Origin: Oasisia sp. SBJ-2009 | Lineage: Eukaryota > Annelida > Polychaeta > Sabellida > Siboglinidae | Direction of reading: 5' to 3' | Length of the DNA: 64,000 nt | NCBI GenBank assembly: GCA_964017155.1 | Contig: OZ024857.1 | Coordinates: forward strand, 32,283,542-32,347,541 | Part shown: one piece after another, positions 21,101 through 31,900 of the stretch | Layout of the letters: every line of letters begins with the position of its first letter | Position numbering within the stretch: position 1 is the first letter of the stretch | Position numbers and translations under genes: made by a program | Notes under the pieces: model-generated | Databases searched by the model: none | Seen by the model: only the letters and a program-made list of their open reading frames with translations | What the model was told of the DNA's origin: nothing

Positions 21101-22318
21101 ATGGCGTGGGGAGGTTCGGTGGTGGGGGGAGTGTGGGTGGAGTGGGGAGGTTGGGTGAAGTGGGGAGGTTGGGTGGATTTGGGAGGATGGGTTGAAGGGG
21201 GGATGTTGGGTGGAGTAGGGTGGTTGGGTGGAGTGCGTAGGTTGGGAGGAGTGGGGAGATTGGGTGGAGTGGGGAGGTTGGGTGATTTGGGGAGGTTGGG
21301 TGGAGTGGGGAGGTTGCATGGAGTGCGGAAGTTGGGTGGAGTGCGGAGGTTGGTTGGAGTGGGGAGGTTGGGTGGAGGGCGGATGTTGGGTGGAGTGGGG
21401 AGGTTGGGCGCTCTGGGGAGGTTGGGTGGCGTGCGGAGGTTGGTTGGAATGCGGAGGTTTGGTGAAGTAGGGAGGTTGGGTGAAGTAGGGAGGTTGGGTG
21501 AAGTGGGGAGGTTGGGTGGAGTGGGGAGGTTGGGTGGAGTGGGGAGTTTAGGTGGAGTGGGGAGGTTGGGTGATATGGGGAGGTTGTGTGAAGTGGGGTG
21601 GTTGGGTGGAGTGGGGAGGCTGGGTGAAGTGGGGAGGTTGGGTGAAGTGGGGAGGTTGGGTGAAGTGGGCAGGTTGGGTGGAGTGGGGAGGTTCGGTGGA
21701 GTGGGGAGGTTGGGTGGTCTGGGGAGATTGGGTGAAGTGGGGAGGTTGGGTGGAGTGAGGAGGTTGGGTGGAGTGGGGAGGTTGGGTGGGGTGGGGAGGT
21801 TGGGTTGAGTGGGGAGGTTGTATGAAGTGGGGAAGTTGTGTGGGGTGCGGAGGTTGGGTGGAGTGTGGAGGTTGGATAGATTGCGGAAGTTGGTTGGAGT
21901 GCGGAAGTTGGGTGGAGTGCGGAAGTTGGGTAGAGTGCGGAGGTTGGGTGTAGTGCGGAAGTTGGTTCGAGTGCGGAGGTTGGGTGGCGCGCGTAGGTTG
22001 GTTGGAATGCGGAGGTTTGGTGAAGTGGGGAGGTTGGGTGGAGTTGGGAGGTTGGGTGAAGTGTGGAGGTTGGGTTGAGTGCGAACTTTGGGTGGAGTGC
22101 GGAGGTTGGGTGAAGTGTGGAGGTTGGGTGGAGAGGGGAGGTAGGATGGAGTGGGGAGGTTGGGTGGAGTGGGGAGGTTGGGTGCTCTGGGGAGGTTGGG
22201 TGAAGTGGGGAGGTTGGGTGGCATGCGGAGGTTGGTTGGAATGCGGAGGTTTGGTGAAGTAGGGAGGTTGGGTGAAGTGGGGAGGTTGGGTGGAGTGGGG
22301 AGGTTGGGTGGAGTGGGG
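17806..22318 (+). repeat. ~5.2-kb higher-order unit, copy 2
   Basis: This is the partner of 12,563-17,203. Most differences are whole-monomer losses: two monomers near 18,215, two near 19,730 and four spread over 21,340-21,780. The copy has its own CpG cassette at 21,809 and GCGCGC at 21,987-21,992. Homology stops near 22,318, where the array switches to sequence like 18,538 onward. Confidence 0.8.
21809..22137 (+). repeat. CpG-rich monomer cassette 2
   Basis: Same order as cassette 1 at +5,115 bp, with GGATAGATTGCGG in place of GGATAGAGTGCGG. GCGCGC lies at 21,987-21,992. It ends at the GGTAGGATGG monomer. Confidence 0.75.
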
Positions 22319-22713
22319 AGGCTGGGTGAAGCGGGGAGGTTGGGTGAAGTGGGCAGGTTGGGTGGAGTGGGGAGGTTCGGTGGAGTGGGGAGGTTGGGTG
22401 GTCTGGGGAGGTTGGGTGAAGTGGGGAGGTTGGGTGGAGTGAGGAGGTTGGGTGGAGTGGGGAGTTTGAGTGGAGTGGGGAGGTTGGGTGATTTGGGGAG
22501 GTTGGGTGGGGTGGGGAGGTTGAGTTGAGTGGTGAGGATGGGTTGAAGTGGGGAGGTTTGGTGGAGTGGTGTGGTTGGGTGGAGTGCGTAGGTTGGGCGG
22601 AGTGGGGAGGTTGGGTGGAGTTGGGAGGTTGGATGGCGTGGGGAGGTTCGGTGGAGTGGGGAGTGTGGGTGGAATGGGGAGGTTGGGTGGAGTGGGGAGG
22701 TTGGGTGAAGTTG
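22319..22713 (+). repeat. Family A junction segment
   Basis: The segment starts with a GGCTGGGTGAAGCGGGG monomer that otherwise occurs near 13,315 and 18,540, so it appears to be copied from that context. It then passes the GTCTGG, 19-mer and GTGCGTAGG landmarks and runs into the 6.1-kb triplication. No gene is present. Confidence 0.7.
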
Positions 22714-25465
22714 GGAGGTTGGGTGAAGTGTGGAGGTTGGGTTGAGTGCGAACTTTGGGTGGAGTGCGGAGGTTGGGTGAAGTGTGGAGGTTCGGTGGAG
22801 AGGGGAGGTAGGATGGAGTGGGGAGGTTGGGTGGAGTGGGGAGGTTGGGTGCTCTGGGGAGGTTGGGTGAAGTGGGGAGGTTGGGTGGCATGCGGAGGTT
22901 GGTTGGAATGCGGAGGTTTGGTGAAGTAGGGAGGTTGGGTGAAGTGGGGAGGTTGGGTGGAGTGGGGTGGTTCGGTGGAATGGGGAGGTTGGGTGGTCTG
23001 GGGAGGTTGGGTGAAGTGGGGAGGTTGGGTGGAGTGGGGAGTTTGAGTGGAGTGGGGAGGTTGGGTGATTTGGGGAGGTTGGGTGGGGTGGGGAGGTTGG
23101 GTTGAGTGGTGAGGATGGGTTGAAGTGGGGAGGTTTGGTGGAGTGGTGTGGTTGGGTGGAGTGCGTAGGTTGGGCGGAGTGGGGAGGTTGGGTGGAGTTG
23201 GGAGGTTGGATGGCGTGGGGAGGTTCGGTGGAGTGGGGAGTGTGGGTGGAGTGGGGAGGTTGGGTGGAGTGGGGAGGTTGGGTGAAGTGGGGAGGTTGGG
23301 TGGATTTGGGAGGATGGGTTGAAGTGGGGATGTTGGGTGGAGTAGGGTGGTTGGGTGGAGTGCGTAGGTTGGGATGAGTGGGGAGATTGGGTGGAGTGGG
23401 GAGGTTGGGTGATTTGGGGAGGTTGGGTGGAGTGGGGAGGTTGCATGGAGTGCGGAAGTTGGGTGGAGTGCGGAAGTTGGGTGGCGCGCGTAGGTTGGTT
23501 GGAATGCGGAGGTTGGTTGGAATGCGGAGGTTTGGTGAAGTAGGGAGGTTGGGTGAAGTGGGGAGGTTGGGTGGAGTGGGGAGGTTGGGTGGAGTGGGGA
23601 GTTTAAGTGGAGTGGGGAGGTTGGGTGATATGGGGAAGTTGGGTGAAGTGGGGAGGTTGGATGGAGTGGGGAGGCTGGGTGAAGTGGGGAGGTTGGGTGA
23701 AGTGGGGAGGTTGGGTGGAGTGGGGAGGTTCGGTGGAGTGGGGAGATTGGGTGGTCTGGGGAGGTTGGGTGAAGTGGGGAGGTTGGGTGGAGTGAGGAGG
23801 TTGGGTGGAGTGGGGAGTTTGAGTGGAGTGGGGAGGTTGGGTGATTTGGGGAGGTTGGGTGGGGTGGGGAGGTTGGGTTGAGTGGTGAGGATGGATTGAA
23901 GTGGGGAGGTTTGGTGGAGTGGTGTGGTTGGGTGGAGTGCGTAGGTTGGGCGGAGTTGGGAGGTTGGGTGGAGTTGGGAGGTTGGATGGCGTGGGGAGGT
24001 TCGGTGGAGTGGGGAGTGTGGGTGGAGTGGGGAGGTTGGGTGGAGTGGAGAGGTTGGGTGAAGTGGGGAGGTTGGGTGGATTTGGGAGGATGGGTTGAAG
24101 TGGGGATGTTGGGTGGAGTAGGGTGGTTGGGTGGAGTGCGTAGGTTGGGAGGAGTGGGGAGATTGGGTGGAGTGGGGAGGTTGGGTGATTTGGGGAGGTT
24201 GGGTGGAGTGGGGAGGTTGCATGGAGTGCGGAAGTTGGGTGGAGTGCGGAAGTTGGGTGGAGTGCGGAGGTTGGGTGAAGTGGGGAGGTTGGGTGGAGTG
24301 GGGAGGTTGGGTGGAGGGCGGAGGTTGGGTGGAGTGGGGAGGTTGGGTGAAGTGGGGAGGTTGGGTGGATTTGGGAGGATGGGTGGAGTTGGGAGGTTGG
24401 GTGAAGTGTGGAAGTTGGGTTGAGTGCGAACTTTGGGTGGAGTGCGGAGGTTGGGTGAAGTTGGGAGGTTGGGTGAAGTGTGGAAGTTGGGTTGAGTGCG
24501 AACTTTGGGTGGAGTGCGGAGGTTGGGTGGAGTGGGGAGGTTGGGTGCTCTGGGGAGGTTGGGTGAAGTGGGGAGGTTGGGTGGCATGCGGAGGTTGGTT
24601 GGAATGCGGAGGTTTGGTGAAGTAGGGAGGTTGGGTGAAGTGGGGAGGTTGGGTGGAGTGGGGAGGTTGGGTGGAGTGGGGTGTTCAGGTGGAGTGCGGA
24701 GGTTGGGTGATATGGGGAGGTTGTGTGAAATGGGGATGTTGGGTGGAGTGGGGAGGCTGGGTGAAGTGGGGAGGTTGGGTGAAGTGGGCAGGTTGGGTGG
24801 TGTGGGGAGGTTCGGTGGAGTGGGGAGGTTGGGTGGTCTGGGGAGGTTGGGTGAAGTGGGGAGGTTGGGTGGAGTGAGGAGGTTGGGTGGAGTGGGGAGT
24901 TTGAGTGGAGTGGGGAGGTTGGGTTGAGTCGGGAGGTTGTATGAAGTGGGGAAGTTGTGTGGGGTGCGGAGGTTGGGTGGAGTGCGGAGGTTGCATGGAG
25001 TGCGGAAGTTGGGTGGAGTGCGGAAGTTGGGTGGAGTGCGGAGGTTGGGTGAAATGGGGAGGTTGGGTGGAGTGGGGAGGTTGGGTGGAGGGCGGAGGTT
25101 GGGTGGAGTGGGGAGGTTGGGTGAAGTGGGGAGGTTGGGTGGATTTGGGAGGATGGGTTGAAGTGGGGATGTTGGGTGGAGTAGGGTGGTTGGGTGGAGT
25201 GCTTAGGTTGGGAGGAGTGGGGAGATTGGGTAGAGTTGGGAGGTTGGATGGAGTGGTGAGGTTCGGTGGAGTGGGGGGTTGGGTGGAGTGCTGAAGTTGG
25301 GTGGAGTGGGGAGTTTGAGTGGAGTGGGGAGGTTGGGTGATTTGGGGAGGTTGGGTGGAGTGGGGAGGTTGGGTGAAGTGAGGAGGTTGGGTGGATTTGG
25401 GAGGATGGGTGGAGTTGGGAGGTTGGGTGCTCTGGGGAGGTTGGGTGAAGTGGGGAGGTTGGGTG

Positions 25466-26781
25466 GCGTGCGGAGGTTGGTTGAAATGCGGAGGTTTGGT
25501 GAAGTAGGGAGGTTGGGTGAAGTAGGGAGGTTGGGTGAAGTGGGGAGGTTGGGTGGAGTGGGGAGGTTGGGTGGAGTGGGGTGTTTAGGTGGAGTGGGGA
25601 GGTTGGGTGATATGGGGAGGTTGTGTGAAGTGGGGAGGTTGGGTGGAGTGGGGAGGCTGGGTGAAGTGGGGAGGTTGGGTGAAGTGGGCAGGTTGGGTGG
25701 AGTGGGGAGGTTCGGTGGAGTGGGGAGGTTGGGTGGTCTGGGGAGGTTGGGTGAAGTGGGGAGGTTGGGTGGAGTGAGGAGGTTGGGTGGAGTGGGGAGT
25801 TTGAGTGGAGTGGGGAGGTTGGGTGATTTGGGGAGGTTGGGTGGGGTGGGGAGGTTGGGTTGAGTGGTGAGGATGGGTTGAAGTGGGGAGGTTTGGTGGA
25901 GTGGTGTGGTTGGGTGGAGTGCGTAGGTTGGGCGGAGTGGGGAGGTTGGGTGGAGTTGGGAGGTTGGATGGCGTGGGGAGGTTCGGTGGAGTGGGGAGTG
26001 TGGGTGGAGTGGGGAGGTTGGGTGGAGTGGGGAGGTTGGGTGAAGTGGGGAGGTTGGGTGGATTTGGGAGGATGGGTTGAAGTGGGGATGTTGGGTGGAG
26101 TAGGGTGGTTGGGTGGAGTGCGTAGGTTGGGCGGAGTGGGGAGGTTGGGTGGAGTTGGGAGGTTGGATGGCGTGGGGAGGTTCGGTGGAGTGGGGAGTGT
26201 GGGTGGAGTGTGGAGGTTGGGTGGAGTGGGGAGGTTATGTGAAGTGGGGAGGTTGGGTGGATTTGGGAGGATGGGTTGAAGTGGGGATGTTGGGTGGAGT
26301 AGGGTGGTTGGGTGGAGTGCGTAGGTTGGGAGGAGTGGGGAGATTGGGTGGAGTGGGGAGGTTGGGTGATTTGGGGAGGTTGGGTGGAGTGGGGAGGTTG
26401 CATGGAGTGCGGAAGTTGGGTGGAGTGCGGAAGTTGGGTGGAGTGCGGAGGTTGGGTGAAGTGGGGAGGTTGGGTGGAGTGGGGAGGTTGGGTGGAGGGC
26501 GGAGGTTGGGTGGAGTGGGGAGGTTGGGTGAAGTGGGGGGTTGGGTGGATTTGGGAGGATGGGTGGAGTGGGGAGGTTGCATGGAGTGCGGAAGTTGGGT
26601 GGAGTGCGGAAGTTGGGTGGAGTGCGGAGGTTGGGTGAAGTGTGGAAGTTGGGTTGAGTGCGAACTTTGGGTGGAGTGCGGAGGTTGGGTGAAGTGGGGA
26701 GGTTGGGTGGAGAGGGGAGGTTGGATGGAGTGGGGAGGTTGGGTGGAGTGGAGAGGTTGGGTGCTCTGGGGAGGTTGGGTG
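25466..26781 (+). repeat. 1,316-bp tandem subunit, copy 1 (within 6.1-kb unit 1)
   Basis: The subunit repeats directly at 26,782 with offset 1,316 bp (73 x 18 + 2). The same pair is present in the other two 6.1-kb units (31,719/33,035 and 37,864/39,180), so it existed before the larger unit was amplified. It contains a smaller ~200-bp nested repeat: the GTGCGTAGG-GGCGG-TTCGG-GTGTGGG run at about 25,919 recurs at about 26,119. Confidence 0.8.
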
Positions 26782-28097
26782 ACGTGCGGAGGTTGGTTGG
26801 AATGCGGAGGTTTGGTGAAGTAGGGAGGTTGGGTGAAGTAAGGAGGTTGGGTGAAGTGGGGAGGTTGGGTGGAGTGGGGAGGTTGGGTGGAGTGGGGAGT
26901 TTAGGTGGAGTGGGGAGGTTGGGTGATATGGGGAGGTTGTGTGAAGTGGGGTGGTTGGGTGGAGTGGGGAGGCTGGGTGAAATGGGGAGGTTGGGTGAAG
27001 TGGGCAGGTTGGGTGGAGTGGGGAGGTTCGGTGGAGTGGGGAGGTTGGGTGGTCTGGGGAGGTTGGGTGAAGTGGGGAGGTTGGGTGGAGTGAGGAGGTT
27101 GGGTGGAGTGGGGAGTTTGAGTGGAGTGGGGAGGTTGGGTGATTTGGGGAGGTTGGGTGGGGTGGGGAGGTTGGGTTGAGTGGTGAGGATGGGTTGAAGT
27201 GGGGAGGTTTGGTGGAGTGGTGTGGTTGGGTGGAGTGCGTAGGTTGGGCGGAGTGGGGAGGTTGGGTGGAGTTGGGAGGTTGGATGGCGTGGGGAGGTTC
27301 GGTGGAGTGGGGAGTGTGGGTGGAGTGGGGAGGTTGGGTGGAGTGGGGAGGTTGGGTGAAGTGGGGAGGTTGGGTGGATTTGGGAGGATGGGTTGAAGTG
27401 GGGATGTTGGGTGGAGTAGGGTGGTTGGGTGGAGTGCGTAGGTTGGGCGGAGTGGGGAGGTTGGGTGGAGTTGGGAGGTTGGATGGCGTGGGGAGGTTCG
27501 GTGGAGTGGGGAGTGTGGGTGGAGTGTGGAGGTTGGGTGGAGTGGGGAGGTTATGTGAAGTGGGGAGGTTGGGTGGATTTGGGAGGATGGGTTGAAGTGG
27601 GGATGTTGGGTGGAGTAGGGTGGTTGGGTGGAGTGCGTAGGTTGGGAGGAGTGGGGAGATTGGGTGGAGTGGGGAGGTTGGGTGATTTGGGGAGGTTGGG
27701 TGGAGTGGGGAGGTTGCATGGAGTGCGGAAGTTGGGTGGAGTGCGGAAGTTGGGTGGAGTGCGGAGGTTGGGTGAAGTGGGGAGGTTGGGTGGAGTGGGG
27801 AGGTTGGGTGGAGGGCGGAGGTTGGGTGGAGTGGGGAGGCTGGGTGAAGTGGGGGGTTGGGTGGATTTGGGAGGATGGGTGGAGTGGGGAGGTTGCATGG
27901 AGTGCGGAAGTTGGGTGGAGTGCGGAAGTTGGGTGGAGTGCGGAGGTTGGGTGAAGTGTGGAAGTTGGGTTGAGTGCGAACTTTGGGTGGAGTGCGGAGG
28001 TTGGGTGAAGTGGGGAGGTTGGGTGGAGAGGGGAGGTTGGATGGAGTGGGGAGGTTGGGTGGAGTGGGGAGGTTGGGTGCTCTGGGGAGGTTGGGTG
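26782..28097 (+). repeat. 1,316-bp tandem subunit, copy 2 (within 6.1-kb unit 1)
   Basis: This is the second copy of 25,466-26,781. It differs by single-base changes such as GGTGACGTGCGG for GGTGGCGTGCGG, GTAAGG for GTAGGG and a GGCTGGG near 27,839. It leads into the 144-bp local duplication and then the CpG cassette. Confidence 0.8.
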
Positions 28098-28585
28098 ACG
28101 TGCGGAGGTTGGTTGGAATGCGGAGGTTTGGTGAAGTAGGGAGGTTGGGTGAAGTAAGGAGGTTGGGTGAAGTGGGGAGGTTGGGTGGAGTGGGGAGGTT
28201 GGGTGGAGTGGGGAGTTTAGGTGGAGTGGGGAGGTTGGGTGATATGGGGAGGTTGTGTGAAGTGGGGTGGTTGGGTGGAGTGGGGAGGCTGGGTGAAGTG
28301 GGGAGGTTGGGTGAAGTGGGCAGGTTGGGTGGAGTGGGGAGTTTAGGTGGAGTGGGGAGGTTGGGTGATATGGGGAGGTTGTGTGAAGTGGGGTGGTTGG
28401 GTGGAGTGGGGAGGCTGGGTGAAGTGGGGAGGTTGGGTGAAGTGGGCAGGTTGGGTGGTCTGGGGAGGTTGGGTGAAGTGGGGAGGTTGGGTGGAGTGAG
28501 GAGGTTGGGTGGAGTGGGGAGTTTGAGTGGAGTGGGGAGGTTGGGTGATTTGAGGAGGTTGGGTGGGGTGGGGAGGTTGGGTTGA

Positions 28586-28919
28586 GTGGGGAGGTTGTAT
28601 GAAGTGGGGAAGTTGTGTGGGGTGCGGAGGTTGGGTGGAGTGTGGAGGTTGGATAGAGTGCGGAAGTTGGTTGGAGTGCGGAAGTTGGGTGGAGTGCGGA
28701 AGTTCGGTAGAGTGCGGAGGTTGGGTGTAGTGCGGAAGTTGGTTCGAGTGCGGAGGTTGGGTGGCGCGCGTAGATTGGTTGGAATGCGGAGGTTTGGTGA
28801 CGTGGGGAGGTTTGGTGGAGTTGGGAGGTTGGGTGAAGTGTGGAGGTTGGGTTGAGTGCTAACTTTGGGTGGAGTGCGGAGGTTGGGTGAAGTGTGGAGG
28901 TTCGGTGGAGAGGGGAGGT
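28586..28919 (+). repeat. CpG-rich monomer cassette 3
   Basis: Same monomer order as cassettes 1 and 2, with GTTCGGTAGAGTGCGG and GCGCGCGTAGATTGG variants and a GTGCTAACTTT junction instead of GTGCGAACTTT at about 28,855. These changes are shared with cassettes at 34,695 and 40,894, which marks them as the 6.1-kb subfamily. Confidence 0.75.
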
Positions 28920-31900
28920 AGGATGGAGTGGGGAGGTTGGGTGGAGTGGGGAGGTTGGGTGCTCTGGGGAGGTTGGGTGAAGTGGGGAGGTTGGGTGGCA
29001 TGCGGAGGTTGGTTGGAATGCGGAGGTTTGGTGAAGTAGGGAGGTTGGGTGAAGTGGGGAGGTTGGGTGGAGTGGGGAGGTTGGGTGGAGTGGGGAGTTT
29101 AGGTGGAGTGGGGAGGTTGGGTGATATGGGGAGGTTGGGTGAAGTGGGGGGTTGGGTGGAGTGGGGAGGCTGGGTGAAGTGGGGAGGTTGGGTGAAGTGG
29201 GCAGGTTGGGTGGAGTGGGGTGGTTCGGTGGAATGGGGAGGTTGGGTGGTCTGGGGAGGTTGGGTGAAGTGGGGAGGTTGGGTGGAGTGGGGAGTTTGAG
29301 TGGAGTGGGGAGGTTGGGTGATTTGGGGAGGTTGAGTGGGGTGGGGAGGTTGGGTTGAGTGGTGAGGATGGGTTGAAGTGTGGAAGTTTGGTGGAGTGGT
29401 GTGGTTGGGTGGAGTGCGTAGGTTGGGCGGAGTGGGGAGGTTGGGTGGAGTTGGGAGGTTGGATGGCGTGGGGAGGTTCGGTGGAGTGGGGAGTGTGGGT
29501 GGAGTGGGGAGGTTGGGTGGAGTGGGGAGGTTGGGTGAAGTGGGGAGGTTGGGTGGATTTGGGGGGATGGGTTGAAGTGGGGATGTTGGGTGGAGTAGGG
29601 TGGTTGGGTGGAGTGCGTAGGTTGGGAGGAGTGGGGAGATTGGGTGGAGTGGGGAGGTTGGGTGATTTGGGGAGGTTGGGTGGAGTGGGGAGGTTGCATG
29701 GAGTGCGGAAGTTGGGTGGAGTGCGGAAGTTGGGTGGCGCGCGTAGGTTGGTTGGAATGCGGAGGTTGGTTGGAATGCGGAGGTTTGGTGAAGTAGGGAG
29801 GTTGGGTGAAGTGGGGAGGTTGGGTGGAGTGGGGAGGTTGGGTGGAGTGGGGAGTTTAAGTGGAGTGGGGAGGTTGGGTGATATGGGGAAGTTGGGTGAA
29901 GTGGGGAGGTTGGATGGAGTGGGGAGGCTGGGTGAAGTGGGGAGGTTGGGTGAAGTGGGGAGGTTGGGTGGAGTGGGGAGGTTCGGTGGAGTGGGGAGAT
30001 TGGGTGGTCTGGGGAGGTTGGGTGAAGTGGGGAGGTTGGGTGGAGTGAGGAGGTTGGGTGGAGTGGGGAGTTTGAGTGGAGTGGGGAGGTTGGGTGATTT
30101 GGGGAGGTTGGGTGGGGTGGGGAGGTTGGGTTGAGTGGTGAGGATGGGTTGAAGTGGGGAGGTTTGGTGGAGTGGTGTGGTTGGGTGGAGTGCGTAGGTT
30201 GGGCGGAGTGGGGAGGTTGGGTGGAATTGGGAGGTTGGATGGCGTGGGGAGGTTCGGTGGAGTGGGGAGTGTGGGTGGAGTGGGGAGGTTGGGTGGAGTG
30301 GGGAGGTTGGGTGAAGTGGGGAGGTTGGGTGGATTTGGGAGGATGGGTTGAAGTGGGGATGTTGGGTGGAGTAGGGTGGTTGGGTGGAGTGCGTAGGTTG
30401 GGAGGAGTGGGGAGATTGGGTGGAGTGGGGAGGTTGGGTGATTTGGGGAGGTTGGGTGGAGTGGGGAGGTTGCATGGAGTGCGGAAGTTGGGTGGAGTGC
30501 GGAAGTTGGGTGGAGTGCGGAGGTTGGGTGAAGTGGGGAGGTTGGGTGGAGTGGGGAGGTTGGGTGGAGGGCGGAGGTTGGGTGGAGTGGGGAGGTTGGG
30601 TGAAGTGGGGAGGTTGGGTGGATTTGGGAGGATGGGTGGAGTTGGGAGGTTGGGTGAAGTGTGGAAGTTGGGTTGAGTGCGAACTTTGGGTGGAGTGCGG
30701 AGGTTGGGTGAAGTTGGGAGGTTGGGTGAAGTGTGGAAGTTGGGTTGAGTGCGAACTTTGGGTGGAGTGCGGAGGTTGGGTGGAGTGGGGAGGTTGGGTG
30801 CTCTGGGGAGGTTGGGTGAAGTGGGGAGGTTGGGTGGCATGCGGAGGTTGGTTGGAATGCGGAGGTTTGGTGAAGTAGGGAGGTTGGGTGAAGTGGGGAG
30901 GTTGGGTGGAGTGGGGAGGTTGGGTGGAGTGGGGTGTTCAGGTGGAGTGCGGAGGTTGGGTGATATGGGGAGGTTGTGTGAAATGGGGATGTTGGGTGGA
31001 GTGGGGAGGCTGGGTGAAGTGGGGAGGTTGGGTGAAGTGGGCAGGTTGGGTGGTGTGGGGAGGTTCGGTGGAGTGGGGAGGTTGGGTGGTCTGGGGAGGT
31101 TGGGTGAAGTGGGGAGGTTGGGTGCAGTGAGGAGGTTGGGTGGAGTGGGGAGTTTGAGTGGAGTGGGGAGGTTGGGTTGAGTCGGGAGGTTGTATGAAGT
31201 GGGGAAGTTGTGTGGGGTGCGGAGGTTGGGTGGAGTGCGGAGGTTGCATGGAGTGCGGAAGTTGGGTGGAGTGCGGAAGTTGGGTGGAGTGCGGAGGTTG
31301 GGTGAAATGGGGAGGTTGGGTGGAGTGGGGAGGTTGGGTGGAGGGCGGAGGTTGGGTGGAGTGGGGAGGTTGGGTGAAGTGGGGAGGTTGGGTGGATTTG
31401 GGAGGATGGGTTGAAGTGGGGATGTTGGGTGGAGTAGGGTGGTTGGGTGGAGTGCTTAGGTTGGGAGGAGTGGGGAGATTGGGTAGAGTTGGGAGGTTGG
31501 ATGGAGTGGTGAGGTTCGGTGGAGTGGGGGGTTGGGTGGAGTGCTGAAGTTGGGTGGAGTGGGGAGTTTGAGTGGAGTGGGGAGGTTGGGTGATTTGGGG
31601 AGGTTGGGTGGAGTGGGGAGGTTGGGTGAAGTGAGGAGGTTGGGTGGATTTGGGAGGATGGGTGGAGTTGGGAGGTTGGGTGCTCTGGGGAGGTTGGGTG
31701 AAGTGGGGAGGTTGGGTGGCGTGCGGAGGTTGGTTGAAATGCGGAGGTTTGGTGAAGTAGGGAGGTTGGGTGAAGTAGGGAGGTTGGGTGAAGTGGGGAG
31801 GTTGGGTGGAGTGGGGAGGTTGGGTGGAGTGGGGTGTTTAGGTGGAGTGGGGAGGTTGGGTGATATGGGGAGGTTGTGTGAAGTGGGGAGGTTGGGTGGA

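Larger units (their letters stand above)
22714..28823 (+). repeat. ~6.1-kb higher-order repeat, copy 1
   Basis: This is the first of three consecutive near-identical units (next at 28,824 and 34,933). Against copy 2 the offset is 6,110 bp at the start, 6,253 bp over most of the unit (about 22,970-28,200), and 6,109 bp at the end. It contains a 776-bp internal pair (anchors 23,102 and 23,878), a 1,316-bp tandem pair (anchors 25,860 and 27,176) and a CpG cassette at 28,586. A private 144-bp (8-monomer) local duplication lies near 28,200-28,470. GCGCGC occurs at 23,484 and 28,764. Boundaries are set by where homology begins; the true phase of the unit is arbitrary. Confidence 0.85.

Noticed and set aside
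28586..28919. CpG-rich cassette as a CpG island promoter
   Set aside because: It is only about 330 bp, built from the same 18-bp monomers, with no TATA, initiator context or downstream gene. It is kept only as a CpG-rich repeat feature.
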